Shown: positions 19,096 to 27,884, counted from the first letter of the stretch. The stretch: 64,000 bases of DNA from Crocosphaera sp. (GCA_030065205.1 JASJDN010000002.1:26018-90017); one strand, 5' to 3'. The notes: generated by a model from the letters alone, not told the origin. Translations and numbers: made by a program.

Positions 19096-19194
19096 TATCT
19101 AAAGCGGATCTAGTATTAGGACGTTACAGAGATTCCTCGTTCCTCGGAATGACAAATAAGTAAGTATTGAGTATATTAAAATCTCCTGCCTTCT

Positions 19195-21003
19195 TCAAGC
19201 ATCAATAACAACTTTCCCTTGAGGATAAGCAATACAAGCTAAAATATAGCCGTCTTCTTGGTCACTAGATTCTAAACCATCCGCTTCACCTTCATAACGA
19301 ATATCTCCCTCTAGTTTCTTTATTTTACAACTCCCACATCCTCCACTGCGACAACTAGAGTCAACCTCAATCATTTCTTCTTCAGCTAACTCTAATAAAG
19401 ACATTTGTTCATCACAAAGAACCTCTTTTCCTGACTTGGCAAAAACCACAGGATAAGACGTATTATTATTAGAGACCTTAGCCAGTTTTGCTGTGGCAGA
19501 ATGACCATTGCTGCTGGTATTTTTAGGAGGTTCAACAACAGATGAATTATCCTTTTTCTCTTTTGAAGGTGATTGTTTTTTCTTAGAACTTCCGAAACTT
19601 TCTTGATAATAGTTTTCCATCGGAAACCCTAATGCTTCGACTAAATTTTTTACCCCTTTCATAAAGCCATCGGGACCACAAACATAAATAACTCTTTCTT
19701 TATAATCGGAACAAATAGCAGGTAATAAAACCTCGTTTAAACGGCCTTGAAATCCCCACCAAGGATCACCTGTTGCGTCTCGCGTAATGGTTAATGCGAG
19801 ATGAAAATTACTATGATTGGCTGCCATTGCTTCGAGTTCTTTTCGATAGATAATATCCCTTGGACTTCTAGCACTATGAACAAACATAATGTCTCGGTTT
19901 GCTACCGTATCTAAGGCCCAACGGGACATAGACATCATGGGTGTAATGCCACTTCCAGCAGAAATAAATAACAATTTAGTGGTATTATTATCCACACAAG
20001 TAAACTTACCGGATGGACCAGTTAAAGTGATTTCATCCCCTACCTTAAGATGGTCATGTAACCAGTTAGAAACTAACCCAGGCGGTGCATCAGGAACATC
20101 CGCCGGTGCAGGGACTCTTTTGACGGTAATTTCTAAGGTATGGGGACGGGAAGGGGTAGAAGAAATGGAATAAGCTCTTTTAATTGGCTTACCATTAATG
20201 TTAAGATTTAGGGTGACAAATTGACCCGGTTTATAATTAAATAAGGTGGGAGACTTGCCAATAAAGCGAAAGGTTTTAACGTCATTTGTATCTTCAATAA
20301 TATTGAGACAGCGAACGGTTATTTTGCCTTTATCCCACCAGTTAACACCGTCTAAAGTTGGGGGTTTAACTTGAAGGGTCGTAGTCGGATTTTCGACAGG
20401 TTTAGGGGGAGTTTTAGTTTCTTTTTTAGCTGTAGGTAAAGGGGGAGAAACAGCAGTTCCATTAGAGGCATTTGTAGGGGGAGAAATGGGTTGAGGTGGA
20501 TAGTTATTTAAAGTGGTTTTGGGGTCGATGGTAATCTGATTGGATTTTGCTGGTGTTTCTGTTTTCTTATCGGTAGAACGGCGGTTTCTTCTGGTTAAGG
20601 CTTTAATACTCTGTAAACCTCTTTTATTAGATGAACTACCATTTTTTTGATTTTTACTTTTTCTAAATTTAGATTTTTTTTTAACGGGTAAACCATCTAC
20701 AATTAAGACAAATTCACCAATACGAATAATATCATCGGTTTCTAAGACATAGGATTTCTTGTTATTAACCGCTTCATCGTTATATTGAGTAATTCCTTTT
20801 TCAGTTAAATCTTGAAAGTAGTATTTACCTTGATCCGTAAAAAGTTTACCATGCACTTCCTGGACTTTAACACTAGGAAGCATTAACCCACAAGTTGGAG
20901 AATTACCAATTAAACAGCCATCATCTTTAAGTCGATGATCACTTAATTCTAGTTCCTGATGTTCTAGGGGATGTTGCGGATTAAATAACTTAATTTTTAG
21001 CAT
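19195..21003 (-). CDS. FHA domain fused to ferredoxin-NADP reductase-like and 2Fe-2S domains
   Basis: 602 residues in three parts. Residues 1-105 form an FHA domain, although its phosphopeptide motif is degenerate. A Lys/Pro-rich linker runs to about 225. Then comes an FNR-type reductase (about 228-460) with FAD motif RAYSIS and NAD motif LLFISAGSGITPMMS. After a charged linker, a plant-type 2Fe-2S domain has C551, C556, C559 and C590. Electrons would pass from NAD(P)H through FAD to the iron-sulfur cluster, as in Hcr/BenC-like reductases. The FHA module suggests recruitment to, or control by, phosphoproteins. The acceptor is unknown. Divergent from the MBL gene. Confidence 0.85.
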   Translation of the reverse strand: MLKIKLFNPQHPLEHQELELSDHRLKDDGCLIGNSPTCGLMLPSVKVQEVHGKLFTDQGKYYFQDLTEKGITQYNDEAVNNKKSYVLETDDIIRIGEFVLIVDGLPVKKKSKFRKSKNQKNGSSSNKRGLQSIKALTRRNRRSTDKKTETPAKSNQITIDPKTTLNNYPPQPISPPTNASNGTAVSPPLPTAKKETKTPPKPVENPTTTLQVKPPTLDGVNWWDKGKITVRCLNIIEDTNDVKTFRFIGKSPTLFNYKPGQFVTLNLNINGKPIKRAYSISSTPSRPHTLEITVKRVPAPADVPDAPPGLVSNWLHDHLKVGDEITLTGPSGKFTCVDNNTTKLLFISAGSGITPMMSMSRWALDTVANRDIMFVHSARSPRDIIYRKELEAMAANHSNFHLALTITRDATGDPWWGFQGRLNEVLLPAICSDYKERVIYVCGPDGFMKGVKNLVEALGFPMENYYQESFGSSKKKQSPSKEKKDNSSVVEPPKNTSSNGHSATAKLAKVSNNNTSYPVVFAKSGKEVLCDEQMSLLELAEEEMIEVDSSCRSGGCGSCKIKKLEGDIRYEGEADGLESSDQEDGYILACIAYPQGKVVIDA

Positions 21004-21122
21004 GGGATTGACTAAAATAAAAAAGGAGGTAGAGGCTGAATCCTTATAGGTCTAGAATGCCCAAATCATTGCTAAAATTAACATGGTTAAAATATTTTTA
21101 TTCAGAAAATTGAGATGAGATC

Positions 21123-21809
21123 ATGCTTTTTCGTCAATTGTTCGATGAAGAATCATCTACTTATACCTATTTAATCGCCGATCGCACCCTGAAAGAAGCG
21201 TTATTAGTTGATCCGGTTTTGGAACAAGTGAACCGCGATCGCCAACTGCTAGATGAGTTAGGATTAACGTTAAAATATTGCGTAGAAACCCATATTCATG
21301 CGGATCACATCACAGGAACGGCAAAATTACGAGAAATGACGGGATGTTTAGGGATTGTTCCCGAAAATGCTCAGATTGCTTGTGCCGATCGTTTTTTGAA
21401 GGATGGAGAAATTTTACAGTTAGGAAACGTTATTATAGAGGCGATCGCAACTCCTGGCCACACGGATAGTCATTTTGCTTATTTAGTGAACCACAAGGCG
21501 ATTTTGACAGGGGATGCTTTATTTATTCGAGGGTGTGGACGAACGGACTTTCAAAGTGGGGATGCAGGGACTTTATATGATTCGGTGACGCAACGATTGT
21601 TTAGTTTACCGGATGAAACTTTAGTGTATCCTGGCCATGATTATCGGGGTCATACGGTGTCTACCATTGGGGAGGAAAAACAATATAATCCTCGTTTTGT
21701 TGGACGCAATCGCAACCAGTTTATCACGTTTATGAATAATCTTAATTTACCTCATCCTAAAAAGATGATGGAAGCGGTTCCCGCGAATGAAAAATGTGGC
21801 AATGTTTAA
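21123..21809 (+). CDS. Persulfide dioxygenase-like metallo-beta-lactamase fold protein
   Basis: 228 residues, the ETHE1 length. Metal ligands are THIHADH at 56-62, then TPGHTDSH and YPGHDYRGH. ETHE1-type enzymes bind a single iron and oxidise glutathione persulfide to sulfite. FIRGCGRTDFQSGD is characteristic of this branch and separates it from glyoxalase II. It points to sulfide or persulfide detoxification. The following gene starts 20 bases after its stop and is likely co-transcribed. Confidence 0.87.
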   Translation: MLFRQLFDEESSTYTYLIADRTLKEALLVDPVLEQVNRDRQLLDELGLTLKYCVETHIHADHITGTAKLREMTGCLGIVPENAQIACADRFLKDGEILQLGNVIIEAIATPGHTDSHFAYLVNHKAILTGDALFIRGCGRTDFQSGDAGTLYDSVTQRLFSLPDETLVYPGHDYRGHTVSTIGEEKQYNPRFVGRNRNQFITFMNNLNLPHPKKMMEAVPANEKCGNV

Positions 21810-21828
21810 TGGTTTAATCAGGACAAAA

Positions 21829-22323
21829 ATGAGTCAAAAACTTTCTAAATTAATCTTAGTTTTGGGGTTGATCTGTTTATTATTTGTACAACCTGTTTAT
21901 GCTGTTGTACGAGAAAGCAAAATACCCCCTAATATCTTACTTTATAAATCCATACAAACTTGGCGAGATCAAGCTAAAAATCCTTGGCAATTAATTTTTT
22001 TTAAGGAGATAAAAGGGGATAATCAACCGACCCTTAATTTACGTTTAGTGGGGTTTCCTGATTTATTTGAGTTTGAACATCCCCAACCATTAACCCTAAA
22101 AATTAGAGAAGATTTAACGATAAAGGTTCCTGACGTATTTGCTAGTGATAAAGACGCATTTTCCCCCAATATGGGACAGTATAATTTTAATGGGATTTTG
22201 GATAAGTTAGAAAGTAATAATTTTTGGTTACTAGAATTACCGCTAAAGGATGGTGATGTTAGTACCATTAAAGTCCCTTATTTTATTTTGGAAGAATGGA
22301 AAAAAGTTATCGATAAAACTTAA
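21829..22323 (+). CDS. DUF3122-like secreted protein
   Basis: I choose ATG 21829 (MSQKLSK), preceded by AGGAC at good spacing; an upstream in-frame start at 21787 would overlap the previous gene. 164 residues with a clean signal peptide (LILVLGLICLLFVQPVYA). The mature part, with SIQTWRDQAKNPWQLIFFKE, matches the DUF3122 family of small secreted cyanobacterial proteins. Function unknown. Probably co-transcribed with the persulfide dioxygenase-like gene. Confidence 0.7.
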   Translation: MSQKLSKLILVLGLICLLFVQPVYAVVRESKIPPNILLYKSIQTWRDQAKNPWQLIFFKEIKGDNQPTLNLRLVGFPDLFEFEHPQPLTLKIREDLTIKVPDVFASDKDAFSPNMGQYNFNGILDKLESNNFWLLELPLKDGDVSTIKVPYFILEEWKKVIDKT

Positions 22324-22395
22324 ATTTGTAGTTCGATTATATTTGAAAAATAGCTGGCATTTTAGATAAGGATATTATTGATTTTTGAGCTTATA

Positions 22396-22496
22396 TAGAA
22401 ATCAGGTTTCAGTTGTGAGAAAATGAGGAGAAGGATTTAACAATGTTAAATCCCTACGAGAGTTCATTTGTAGGGACATAATATTATTATGTCCTA
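22396..22496 (+). mobile_element. TA-type MITE, copy B, right end decayed
   Basis: TAGAAATCAGGTTTCAGTTG start, then the shared core TTTAACAATGTTAAATCCC and GACATAATATTATTATGTC. Same orientation as the complete copy at 51569-51700. After about 22496 the match is lost. Confidence 0.7.
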
Positions 22497-22544
22497 ATCC
22501 CTCGCAATGACAGGTTAAGTCTCTAATAACTTTTGAGATTTGTA

Positions 22545-24302
22545 TTAGTTATTTTCCTTAACTGATAGTTTTTCTATATTCCAAAAAGCACCCCCTAAAG
22601 CAGAATATTCAATCCCATCAAAGCGATTTTTAACTGCAGCTAAAGAGTAAGGATTAACTAAGTAAATAAATGGCAAATATTCTGATACTAATGCTTGTGC
22701 TTCGTTATAGATTTCTTTGCGTTTATCCATGTTCAGTTCTTGAGATCCAGCAATATACAACTGCTCGATTTTTTTCTCCCAGTCTGACACCACCCTTCCA
22801 GTAATAGGTTTCATTCCAGGTTGGGGTTGTTGGTTAAACATATGTAGGTTCCCGTCGGTGTACCAAATATTAGGAGAATGGGGTTCATTTCCGCCTGTAA
22901 ATCCAATGATATGCGCTTCCCAATCTAAGGAATTACTGAGTTTATCAACCAAAACATTGAACGCTAAGGGACTAAAATTAACCTGCATTCCTAATTTTCC
23001 TAAATCTTCTTTAATCTGCGCCCCCATTGCTTCTCGGATTTTATTTCCTGCATTCGTAATTAAATTGAATTCCACTTCGTTTCCTTTGCTATCTAATAAC
23101 TTACCCTCTGAATTGTAGGTAAATCCTTCTTGTAACAATAATTCTTTTGCTTTTTCAGGATTATAATCATACCCTTCTACTGATGTATTATAGTAAGGAG
23201 ATTGCACAGAAACTTGTGTATTTTGGGGACTACCTAACCCTCGATAAATATTATTGATAATGCGTGGTCGATCAATTCCATAAGCAACGGCTTTCCGAAA
23301 ATTAACATTATTAAACCATTCAGCTTTGACAGGATCAACTAATGGTTTACCTTCTCTTTTACCCTGATTTTGATTCAAAGAAATAAATACAGTTCCGTAA
23401 GCAGCACCCCCATTATAAATGGTAAAATTGCCTCGCTCTTCTTCACTTTTTAACAAAGAAAAATATTCAGGACTGACACTAATAGAGTCTAAACTTCCTG
23501 AGCGAAATTGTAACAAAGAAGTATCAGTTGATTCGACAATGGCCCAGATAACTGTCTCAATATTAGGTAACTGATTTCCTTGTTGATCTTTTTTCCAATA
23601 ATAAGGATTTTTTTCAAAGACAACCCGTTGACTGGTAGCATATTCTTTGAGTTTATAAGCACCATTCACAATAATATCTTCTGGTGGGGTATCGGTTCCC
23701 CATGTAGATAAAAATATAGGACTTCCTTCACCGTCCGTTTCTTGGATAGTTTTGCGTAAAATGTGAGCGGGTAAAATGGGAACACTCGCATTATCTAAAA
23801 AGGGTGCAAAGGGTTCGGTAATTTTAAATTCTATCCGTCGATCATCTAACTTTTTAATGGTAGGGAAATCCCCTTTACTACCCACTCGAAACCCATCTCG
23901 ATAATTGTTAGGAATCTTCTCATTCAAATATAAATCATTATAAGAAAAAACCACATCATCCGCTGTTAAGGGTTGACCATCTGACCATTTTAATCCTTCT
24001 CGCAAAGTAAAAACAATGGTTAACTTATCATCAGAAATGTCCCAAGATTCTGCCAAAGCTGGCTCTTTTTCTGCTGTCAAAGGATTTTCTGTAATTAACC
24101 CTTCATAGGTTAACCCAAAAATATTCGGAGACTCTTGGGATAACACCGCATTAAAGGTTTTGGGATCGCTTAAAATGGATAAAACCACTTGATTGTCACT
24201 AGCAGGAGAAGCACAAGCGGTTACCGTTAAAAGAGAAAAACCTACTAAAATTAGGGTTAAAATTTGTCGATAAATTGTTTTGATTTTGTTTAAGTATTTC
24301 AT
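22545..24302 (-). CDS. ABC transporter substrate-binding lipoprotein, oligopeptide type
   Basis: 585 residues, family 5 solute-binding protein (DppA/OppA type). The signal peptide ends in a lipobox, VTAC, with C30 as lipid anchor. The family segment ESWDISDDKLTIVFTLREGLKWSDGQPLTADDVVFS is clear. It binds peptides or nickel-like ligands outside the membrane and feeds the permease encoded 159 bases upstream. No ATPase or second permease gene is nearby, so the full transporter must be assembled from elsewhere in the genome. Confidence 0.9.
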   Translation of the reverse strand: MKYLNKIKTIYRQILTLILVGFSLLTVTACASPASDNQVVLSILSDPKTFNAVLSQESPNIFGLTYEGLITENPLTAEKEPALAESWDISDDKLTIVFTLREGLKWSDGQPLTADDVVFSYNDLYLNEKIPNNYRDGFRVGSKGDFPTIKKLDDRRIEFKITEPFAPFLDNASVPILPAHILRKTIQETDGEGSPIFLSTWGTDTPPEDIIVNGAYKLKEYATSQRVVFEKNPYYWKKDQQGNQLPNIETVIWAIVESTDTSLLQFRSGSLDSISVSPEYFSLLKSEEERGNFTIYNGGAAYGTVFISLNQNQGKREGKPLVDPVKAEWFNNVNFRKAVAYGIDRPRIINNIYRGLGSPQNTQVSVQSPYYNTSVEGYDYNPEKAKELLLQEGFTYNSEGKLLDSKGNEVEFNLITNAGNKIREAMGAQIKEDLGKLGMQVNFSPLAFNVLVDKLSNSLDWEAHIIGFTGGNEPHSPNIWYTDGNLHMFNQQPQPGMKPITGRVVSDWEKKIEQLYIAGSQELNMDKRKEIYNEAQALVSEYLPFIYLVNPYSLAAVKNRFDGIEYSALGGAFWNIEKLSVKENN

Positions 24303-24461
24303 ACCTTAAAAGTAATTTTATAGATTAGTATTGATTCCCGTAGGGACTTAAACGAAATAACAACCCAGTTTTTTAAGGTGGGCAAACTTTTCCATTTTAC
24401 GGGTAGTTTACATACATCTCTAATTTGCCCACCCTACCGTCTAACATAAAGTTTACCTCCA

Positions 24462-25487
24462 TTAATAACGAATACGAGGATCAATATAAGCATTAATTAA
24501 ATCAATTAAAATACTCACAACTACCACAATCGCCCCAAAAAAGACCATAATACCTTGTACAGTAGGATAATCTCTAACTGCGATCGCCTCGTATAACCGA
24601 TTCCCTAACCCTGGCCAGGAAAAGGTTACTTCTGTTAATACTGCACCCCCCAATAGGGCAGCAAACGTCAATCCTAAGACGGTAATAACAGGGATGAGAG
24701 CGTTTTTGAAGGCATGGGCCAGCAAAATTCGCCTTTCGGGGATACCTCTCGCCCTAGCAGCCTCTACGTAGTCCGCTTGCAAGGTTTGTCTCAAGTTTAC
24801 CCTGACCATGCGCTCGAAAATCCCACTTAACAATAAACCCAAGGTAAAACAGGGTAAAATTAAGTAATAAACGGCGGTGAAAAATTGCCCTAAATTACCA
24901 CTAAAAAGACTATCAAGGGTGTAAATACCGGTCAGTCCATTGGGAGGGGTTTGATTGAGAGGAAAACGGGTTCCTAGGGGAAACCAGCGCAACTGTACCG
25001 CAAAAATTAATTGGAATAACATTCCTACCCAAAAAATAGGTAAAGAATAGGTAATAATACCAAATAATCGCCCGCTCACATCGATAGGAGTGTTAGGGCG
25101 CGAGGCTGATAAAATACCGATAGTCACCCCAATAGCGATGGCCACAACCATACTATAAAAGGTAAGTTCAGCCGTAGCGGGAAAATGCTGACGAATAATC
25201 TCCCAGACGGATTGACCTTGGCTAGTAATGGAAGTTCCCAGGTTAAAACTGAGAAGTTGCCCCAAATAGGCGAAATATTGTAATAATAAAGGCTTATTCA
25301 GCCCCAAACTCTCCCGTAAGGCTTCTTTGGTTGCTTCTGGCGCACGATTTCCCAAAATAGCATCTGCCGGGTCCCCTGGAGTTGCCCGTAACAACAAGAA
25401 AACCAACGTAACAATAGTCCACACCATCAACGGTGCCAAGAGAAGACGGGCAGCTATATAATACTGTATCGCTTTAGAACGGGACAT
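24462..25487 (-). CDS. ABC transporter permease, DppB/OppB type
   Basis: 341 residues from ATG 25487 (MSRSKAIQ). Six membrane helices. The first ends in an LLRATPGDPADAI segment, diagnostic for the B-type peptide permease. The EAA loop VEAARARGIPERRILLAHAFKNALIPV, which docks the ATPase, is intact. It is transcribed ahead of the binding-protein gene. The 159-base gap between them contains an inverted repeat (GGTGGGCAAA / TTTGCCCACC type, about 24377-24437). A perfect palindrome at 25495-25517 sits just upstream of the start. Confidence 0.9.
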   Translation of the reverse strand: MSRSKAIQYYIAARLLLAPLMVWTIVTLVFLLLRATPGDPADAILGNRAPEATKEALRESLGLNKPLLLQYFAYLGQLLSFNLGTSITSQGQSVWEIIRQHFPATAELTFYSMVVAIAIGVTIGILSASRPNTPIDVSGRLFGIITYSLPIFWVGMLFQLIFAVQLRWFPLGTRFPLNQTPPNGLTGIYTLDSLFSGNLGQFFTAVYYLILPCFTLGLLLSGIFERMVRVNLRQTLQADYVEAARARGIPERRILLAHAFKNALIPVITVLGLTFAALLGGAVLTEVTFSWPGLGNRLYEAIAVRDYPTVQGIMVFFGAIVVVVSILIDLINAYIDPRIRY

Positions 25488-25494
25488 TATGAGC

Positions 25495-25517
25495 AATGAT
25501 GTAATAGTTACATCATT
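25495..25517. promoter_or_regulatory. Perfect palindrome, candidate operator of the permease gene
   Basis: AATGATGTAA and TTACATCATT face each other around TAG, 10-bp arms without mismatch. It begins eight bases before the ATG of the permease gene. The position suits a repressor site, or the leader of the mRNA. No matching regulator is known to me. Confidence 0.45.
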
Positions 25518-25559
25518 ATTAACTTTAAAGTAGACAATTGGTCAACCGTTGGTGTGACG

Positions 25560-25850
25560 TTAATCATTATCCGTGTCATCTTCGTCATTATTATCGAATT
25601 CCTGATTAAAGAAATTCTCGCCTATTTTTAATTCCTGTTTAGACAGTTTCAGCTTTTTCCAAAGTTCTTTAATTTTACGATAAGCTTGTTCGGGTTTAAT
25701 TTTTCCTGCAGTTTCTAAATTACAAATATAGTTAACTTCTTGAGCAAATTCTTGTAAATTAGCGTTAAAAACTACATTTTCTGGTTTAACTTCCCCACGA
25801 TAGGGATAATGGGGATAGAAAAAGTCATCTTTATCTTGATTTGATGCCAT
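25560..25850 (-). CDS. Small acidic cyanobacterial protein, DUF7219-like
   Basis: 96 residues, soluble. The core is FFYPHYPYRGEVKPENVVF then a helical NLQEFAQEVNYICNLETAGK segment, and the tail is a run of Asp/Asn/Glu. I recognise the pattern as a small conserved cyanobacterial family, probably DUF7219. Function unknown. The 302-base gap to the next gene holds an ACAGGCATCCTGCCTGT hairpin near 26005 and the terminator at 26076-26108. Confidence 0.6.
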   Translation of the reverse strand: MASNQDKDDFFYPHYPYRGEVKPENVVFNANLQEFAQEVNYICNLETAGKIKPEQAYRKIKELWKKLKLSKQELKIGENFFNQEFDNNDEDDTDND

Positions 25851-26075
25851 AGTGGCTATTTCCTCAAGGAGCGTTCATGGAGGTTTATCTCTAACTATAT
25901 CTAAAAATGATCCTGTAATACCAAGCTGGATAGGATAGATAAAGGTTATTATATTCATTCATAATTTTTCATTTCTCAATTATAACAATTAGAAATAATT
26001 AGTAACACAGGCATCCTGCCTGTTATAAGCTAGAAGCTTGTGCTGCAATTTTCGTAATTTTTTTAGACTAACTAT

Positions 26076-26108
26076 AAAATAAAAACCCCTGGTTTTGACA
26101 CCAGGGGG
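26076..26108 (-). terminator. Rho-independent terminator of the Psb34-like operon
   Basis: On the minus strand, CCCCTGG / CCAGGGG stem with an eight-base loop, then TTTTTATTTT. It lies 45 bases past the stop of the 65-residue gene. Confidence 0.8.
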
Positions 26109-26152
26109 GGAAGGTAGGAGAAATCCAATGCAATGGAAACTTTTTTGTTAAT

Positions 26153-26350
26153 TTAAGCCAGTAAACCTAATTTTTTACCGTTATCTCTCGCGGTTCTAAT
26201 CATGTTTTGTCTGGCGGTTCTATCAATACCAAAATTTTCGCAAAAGTTAGTAATAACTTGGGAATGTAATTTAATTGCTTCACCTCGCAACTTATTAAAT
26301 TTTACTTTTCCCATTTGGCTACGTAATAAAACAACAATAGGTGCAAACAT
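26153..26350 (-). CDS. Conserved small basic cyanobacterial protein
   Basis: 65 residues, strongly basic. Begins MFAPIVVLLRSQMGKVKFNK and ends GKKLGLLA. The second half (NFCENFGIDRTARQNMIRTARDNG) looks like a small helical domain. Similar proteins occur in other cyanobacteria, but I know no function. It lies 56 bases after the Psb34-like gene on the same strand and shares its terminator, so a role in photosystem assembly or light response is a fair guess from context only. Confidence 0.65.
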   Translation of the reverse strand: MFAPIVVLLRSQMGKVKFNKLRGEAIKLHSQVITNFCENFGIDRTARQNMIRTARDNGKKLGLLA

Positions 26351-26406
26351 CTATTAACCTCCTTACTGATTAAGTCTTAAAAAATAAAAGTTTTGTTCTC
26401 AAAAAA

Positions 26407-26577
26407 TTAGCTAACGAGAGTGACAACAACCCCTAAACCGATAATGAGTAATGCGGCAAAGACACCTTGTACTAAGTAACCCTGTTGCTGCTTTTGTGTC
26501 GGGTAAGCAGCGTAGTACATATCGGGTTCGTTAGCGAAGTTATTAAGAATGCCGTTTTCATCACTGGTGGTAAACAT
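26407..26577 (-). CDS. Psb34-like one-helix photosystem II assembly protein
   Basis: 56 residues, too short for most ORF callers. The N-terminus MFTTSDENGILNNFANEP resembles the N-terminal arm of high-light-inducible proteins. A single membrane helix follows (VFAALLIIGLGVVVTLV, about 39-55). This matches the Ssl1498/Psb34 family, which binds photosystem II assembly intermediates and competes with Hlips for CP47. The chlorophyll-binding ExNxR motif of true Hlips is absent, as expected. GAGGAA precedes the ATG. Two HLR1 sites lie just upstream. Confidence 0.72.
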   Translation of the reverse strand: MFTTSDENGILNNFANEPDMYYAAYPTQKQQQGYLVQGVFAALLIIGLGVVVTLVS

Positions 26578-26598
26578 GGTGTGTTCCTCGTTTGTCCT

Positions 26599-26638
26599 TA
26601 TGTAAATAAATGTAACAAACTTTGTAAAGCTTTGTAAA
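26599..26638 (-). promoter_or_regulatory. Two tandem HLR1 (RpaB-binding) sites
   Basis: Read on the minus strand, the first is TTTACAAAGCTTTACAAA (26621-26638) and the second is GTTACATTTATTTACATA (26599-26616). Each fits the HLR1 consensus (G/T)TTACA(T/A)(T/A)NN(T/G)TTACA(T/A)(T/A). RpaB uses such sites to control high-light genes such as hli and psbA. They lie 22-61 bases upstream of the Psb34-like ATG. The gap 26578-27340 also contains a MITE-like element and a GGCAGGA tract. Confidence 0.75.
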
Positions 26639-26759
26639 GTAGTATTGACAAAACATTTTTAATGATTGATATAAGCAAAACTTATGTTAAAAAGACCAAT
26701 ATAGATTATGGCAAGCAAACAATACTAATGTACTTTTTAAGACAAAGTAGGGACTATAT

Positions 26760-26862
26760 AGCAGTTTTCAATGGGGTGTATCAAGATTTTAGTGAAGTCG
26801 AGTGTGGGGAGTGTGGGGGGAATTTGTATTTTCATTGTTAGTCTATTGATATGAAAACTGCT
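26760..26862. mobile_element. MITE-like element with 11-bp terminal repeats
   Basis: AGCAGTTTTCA at the left and TGAAAACTGCT at the right, about 103 bases, no ORF. TATA precedes the left end and CTA follows the right end, consistent with TA target preference. A GGCAGGA-type purine tract follows at 26927-26957. The remaining DNA to 27340 shows no gene and must contain the promoter of the precursor operon. Confidence 0.6.
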
Positions 26863-27340
26863 CTAATGTGAAGATGAGGAACAAATAACTAAGTACCTGG
26901 ACAAAAATAAACGTTACAGTTGAGAAGAGGCAGGGGGCAGGAGGCAGGGGGCAGGAGTAAGGATACAGCTATGTTTACATAAGTTAATACAGTGCTGTTT
27001 ACTTATGTCCGACTACTTATGAAGCGACTGATTTCTCGGAACAAATTGTTTTAGTTGTTTCCCCAAACATCCATTAAGATTTTCAGAGAAAACAAAGGGG
27101 TGAAATCTGCTTGTTATCTATGTTTTCGGTGCATAGGGAAGATGATGAGTAAGGGGATAATGTTGAAGCTTTGTAAAGTTCTTCAACAAAACTAAAAATA
27201 AAAAGGAAATAATTTGTGTAGTTTACGAACAAATTATAATTAGGAACTTATTGACATTTTATAGAAGTATTTTCAGAATAAGGTCAAGAGCAAAGTTATT
27301 CTAACTAATGCTCGAAAAATAATTCAAACAGATGAAGATT

Positions 27341-27568
27341 ATGAACAAAAATCTAGGTCAACATTTAGGTGAACTGGAAATCGTTGATTTAATCGAAGAA
27401 TCAGTTACTAATGCTACTCAAAGAAGACAACAATTCCTAGATGATTCTTTAGTAGATATAACTGAAGATGAAGCTAAAAATATTGAAGGCGGAGAATTTT
27501 TAGCTCTTCCTCCTATTATTGTCTTAGGATTAACTGTAGCCGATGACTTACCATTTTTTGGTATCTAG
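27341..27568 (+). CDS. GG-leader peptide precursor 1 (LIxESVxNA leader family)
   Basis: 75 residues from ATG 27341; the start is fixed by alignment with the next gene. Leader residues 1-51 end in DITEDEAKNIEGG, a double-glycine site for C39 peptidases. The leader is about 85 percent identical to that of precursor 2, and a relative at 33424 shares ESVxNAxxRRQ and the AKNIxGG end. The 24-residue core is hydrophobic (starts EFLALPPIIV, ends DLPFFGI), with no Cys and no Tyr-Gly. It is neither a Nif11 leader nor any other leader I recognise. Likely exported by the C39 ABC transporter of this locus. Confidence 0.75.
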   Translation: MNKNLGQHLGELEIVDLIEESVTNATQRRQQFLDDSLVDITEDEAKNIEGGEFLALPPIIVLGLTVADDLPFFGI

Positions 27569-27626
27569 TTTGAATTAAATTGTAATTAGTAAATCACACA
27601 AACTCTAGTCAATTAACAGGAAAAAA

Positions 27627-27884
27627 ATGAACAACAATCTTGGTCAACATTTAGGTGAACTCGAAATTGCTGATTTAATCGGAGAATCAGTTGCTAACGC
27701 TGCTCAAAGAAGACAACAATTCACAGATGATTCTTTAGTAGATATCACTGAAGATGAAGCTAAAAATATTGAAGGGGGTCAAAAAGTTTACCCTGTAATT
27801 CCTTGTCCCCCTCAGGCTCTTCCTTACAATCCTAATTGTCCTTTCATTATTGGAATTATTCTAGTTGACCCTATAACTTTGTAA
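27627..27884 (+). CDS. GG-leader peptide precursor 2 (LIxESVxNA leader family)
   Basis: 85 residues. Leader 1-51 is nearly the same as precursor 1 and ends KNIEGG. The 34-residue core is proline-rich (VYPVIPCPPQALPYNPNCPF...) with two cysteines, C60 and C71, so an intramolecular disulfide is possible. The leader is conserved and the core has diverged completely, the usual sign of a diversifying peptide family. GGAAAAAA precedes the ATG. It is followed at 30 bases by the eight-cysteine protein gene. Confidence 0.78.
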   Translation: MNNNLGQHLGELEIADLIGESVANAAQRRQQFTDDSLVDITEDEAKNIEGGQKVYPVIPCPPQALPYNPNCPFIIGIILVDPITL

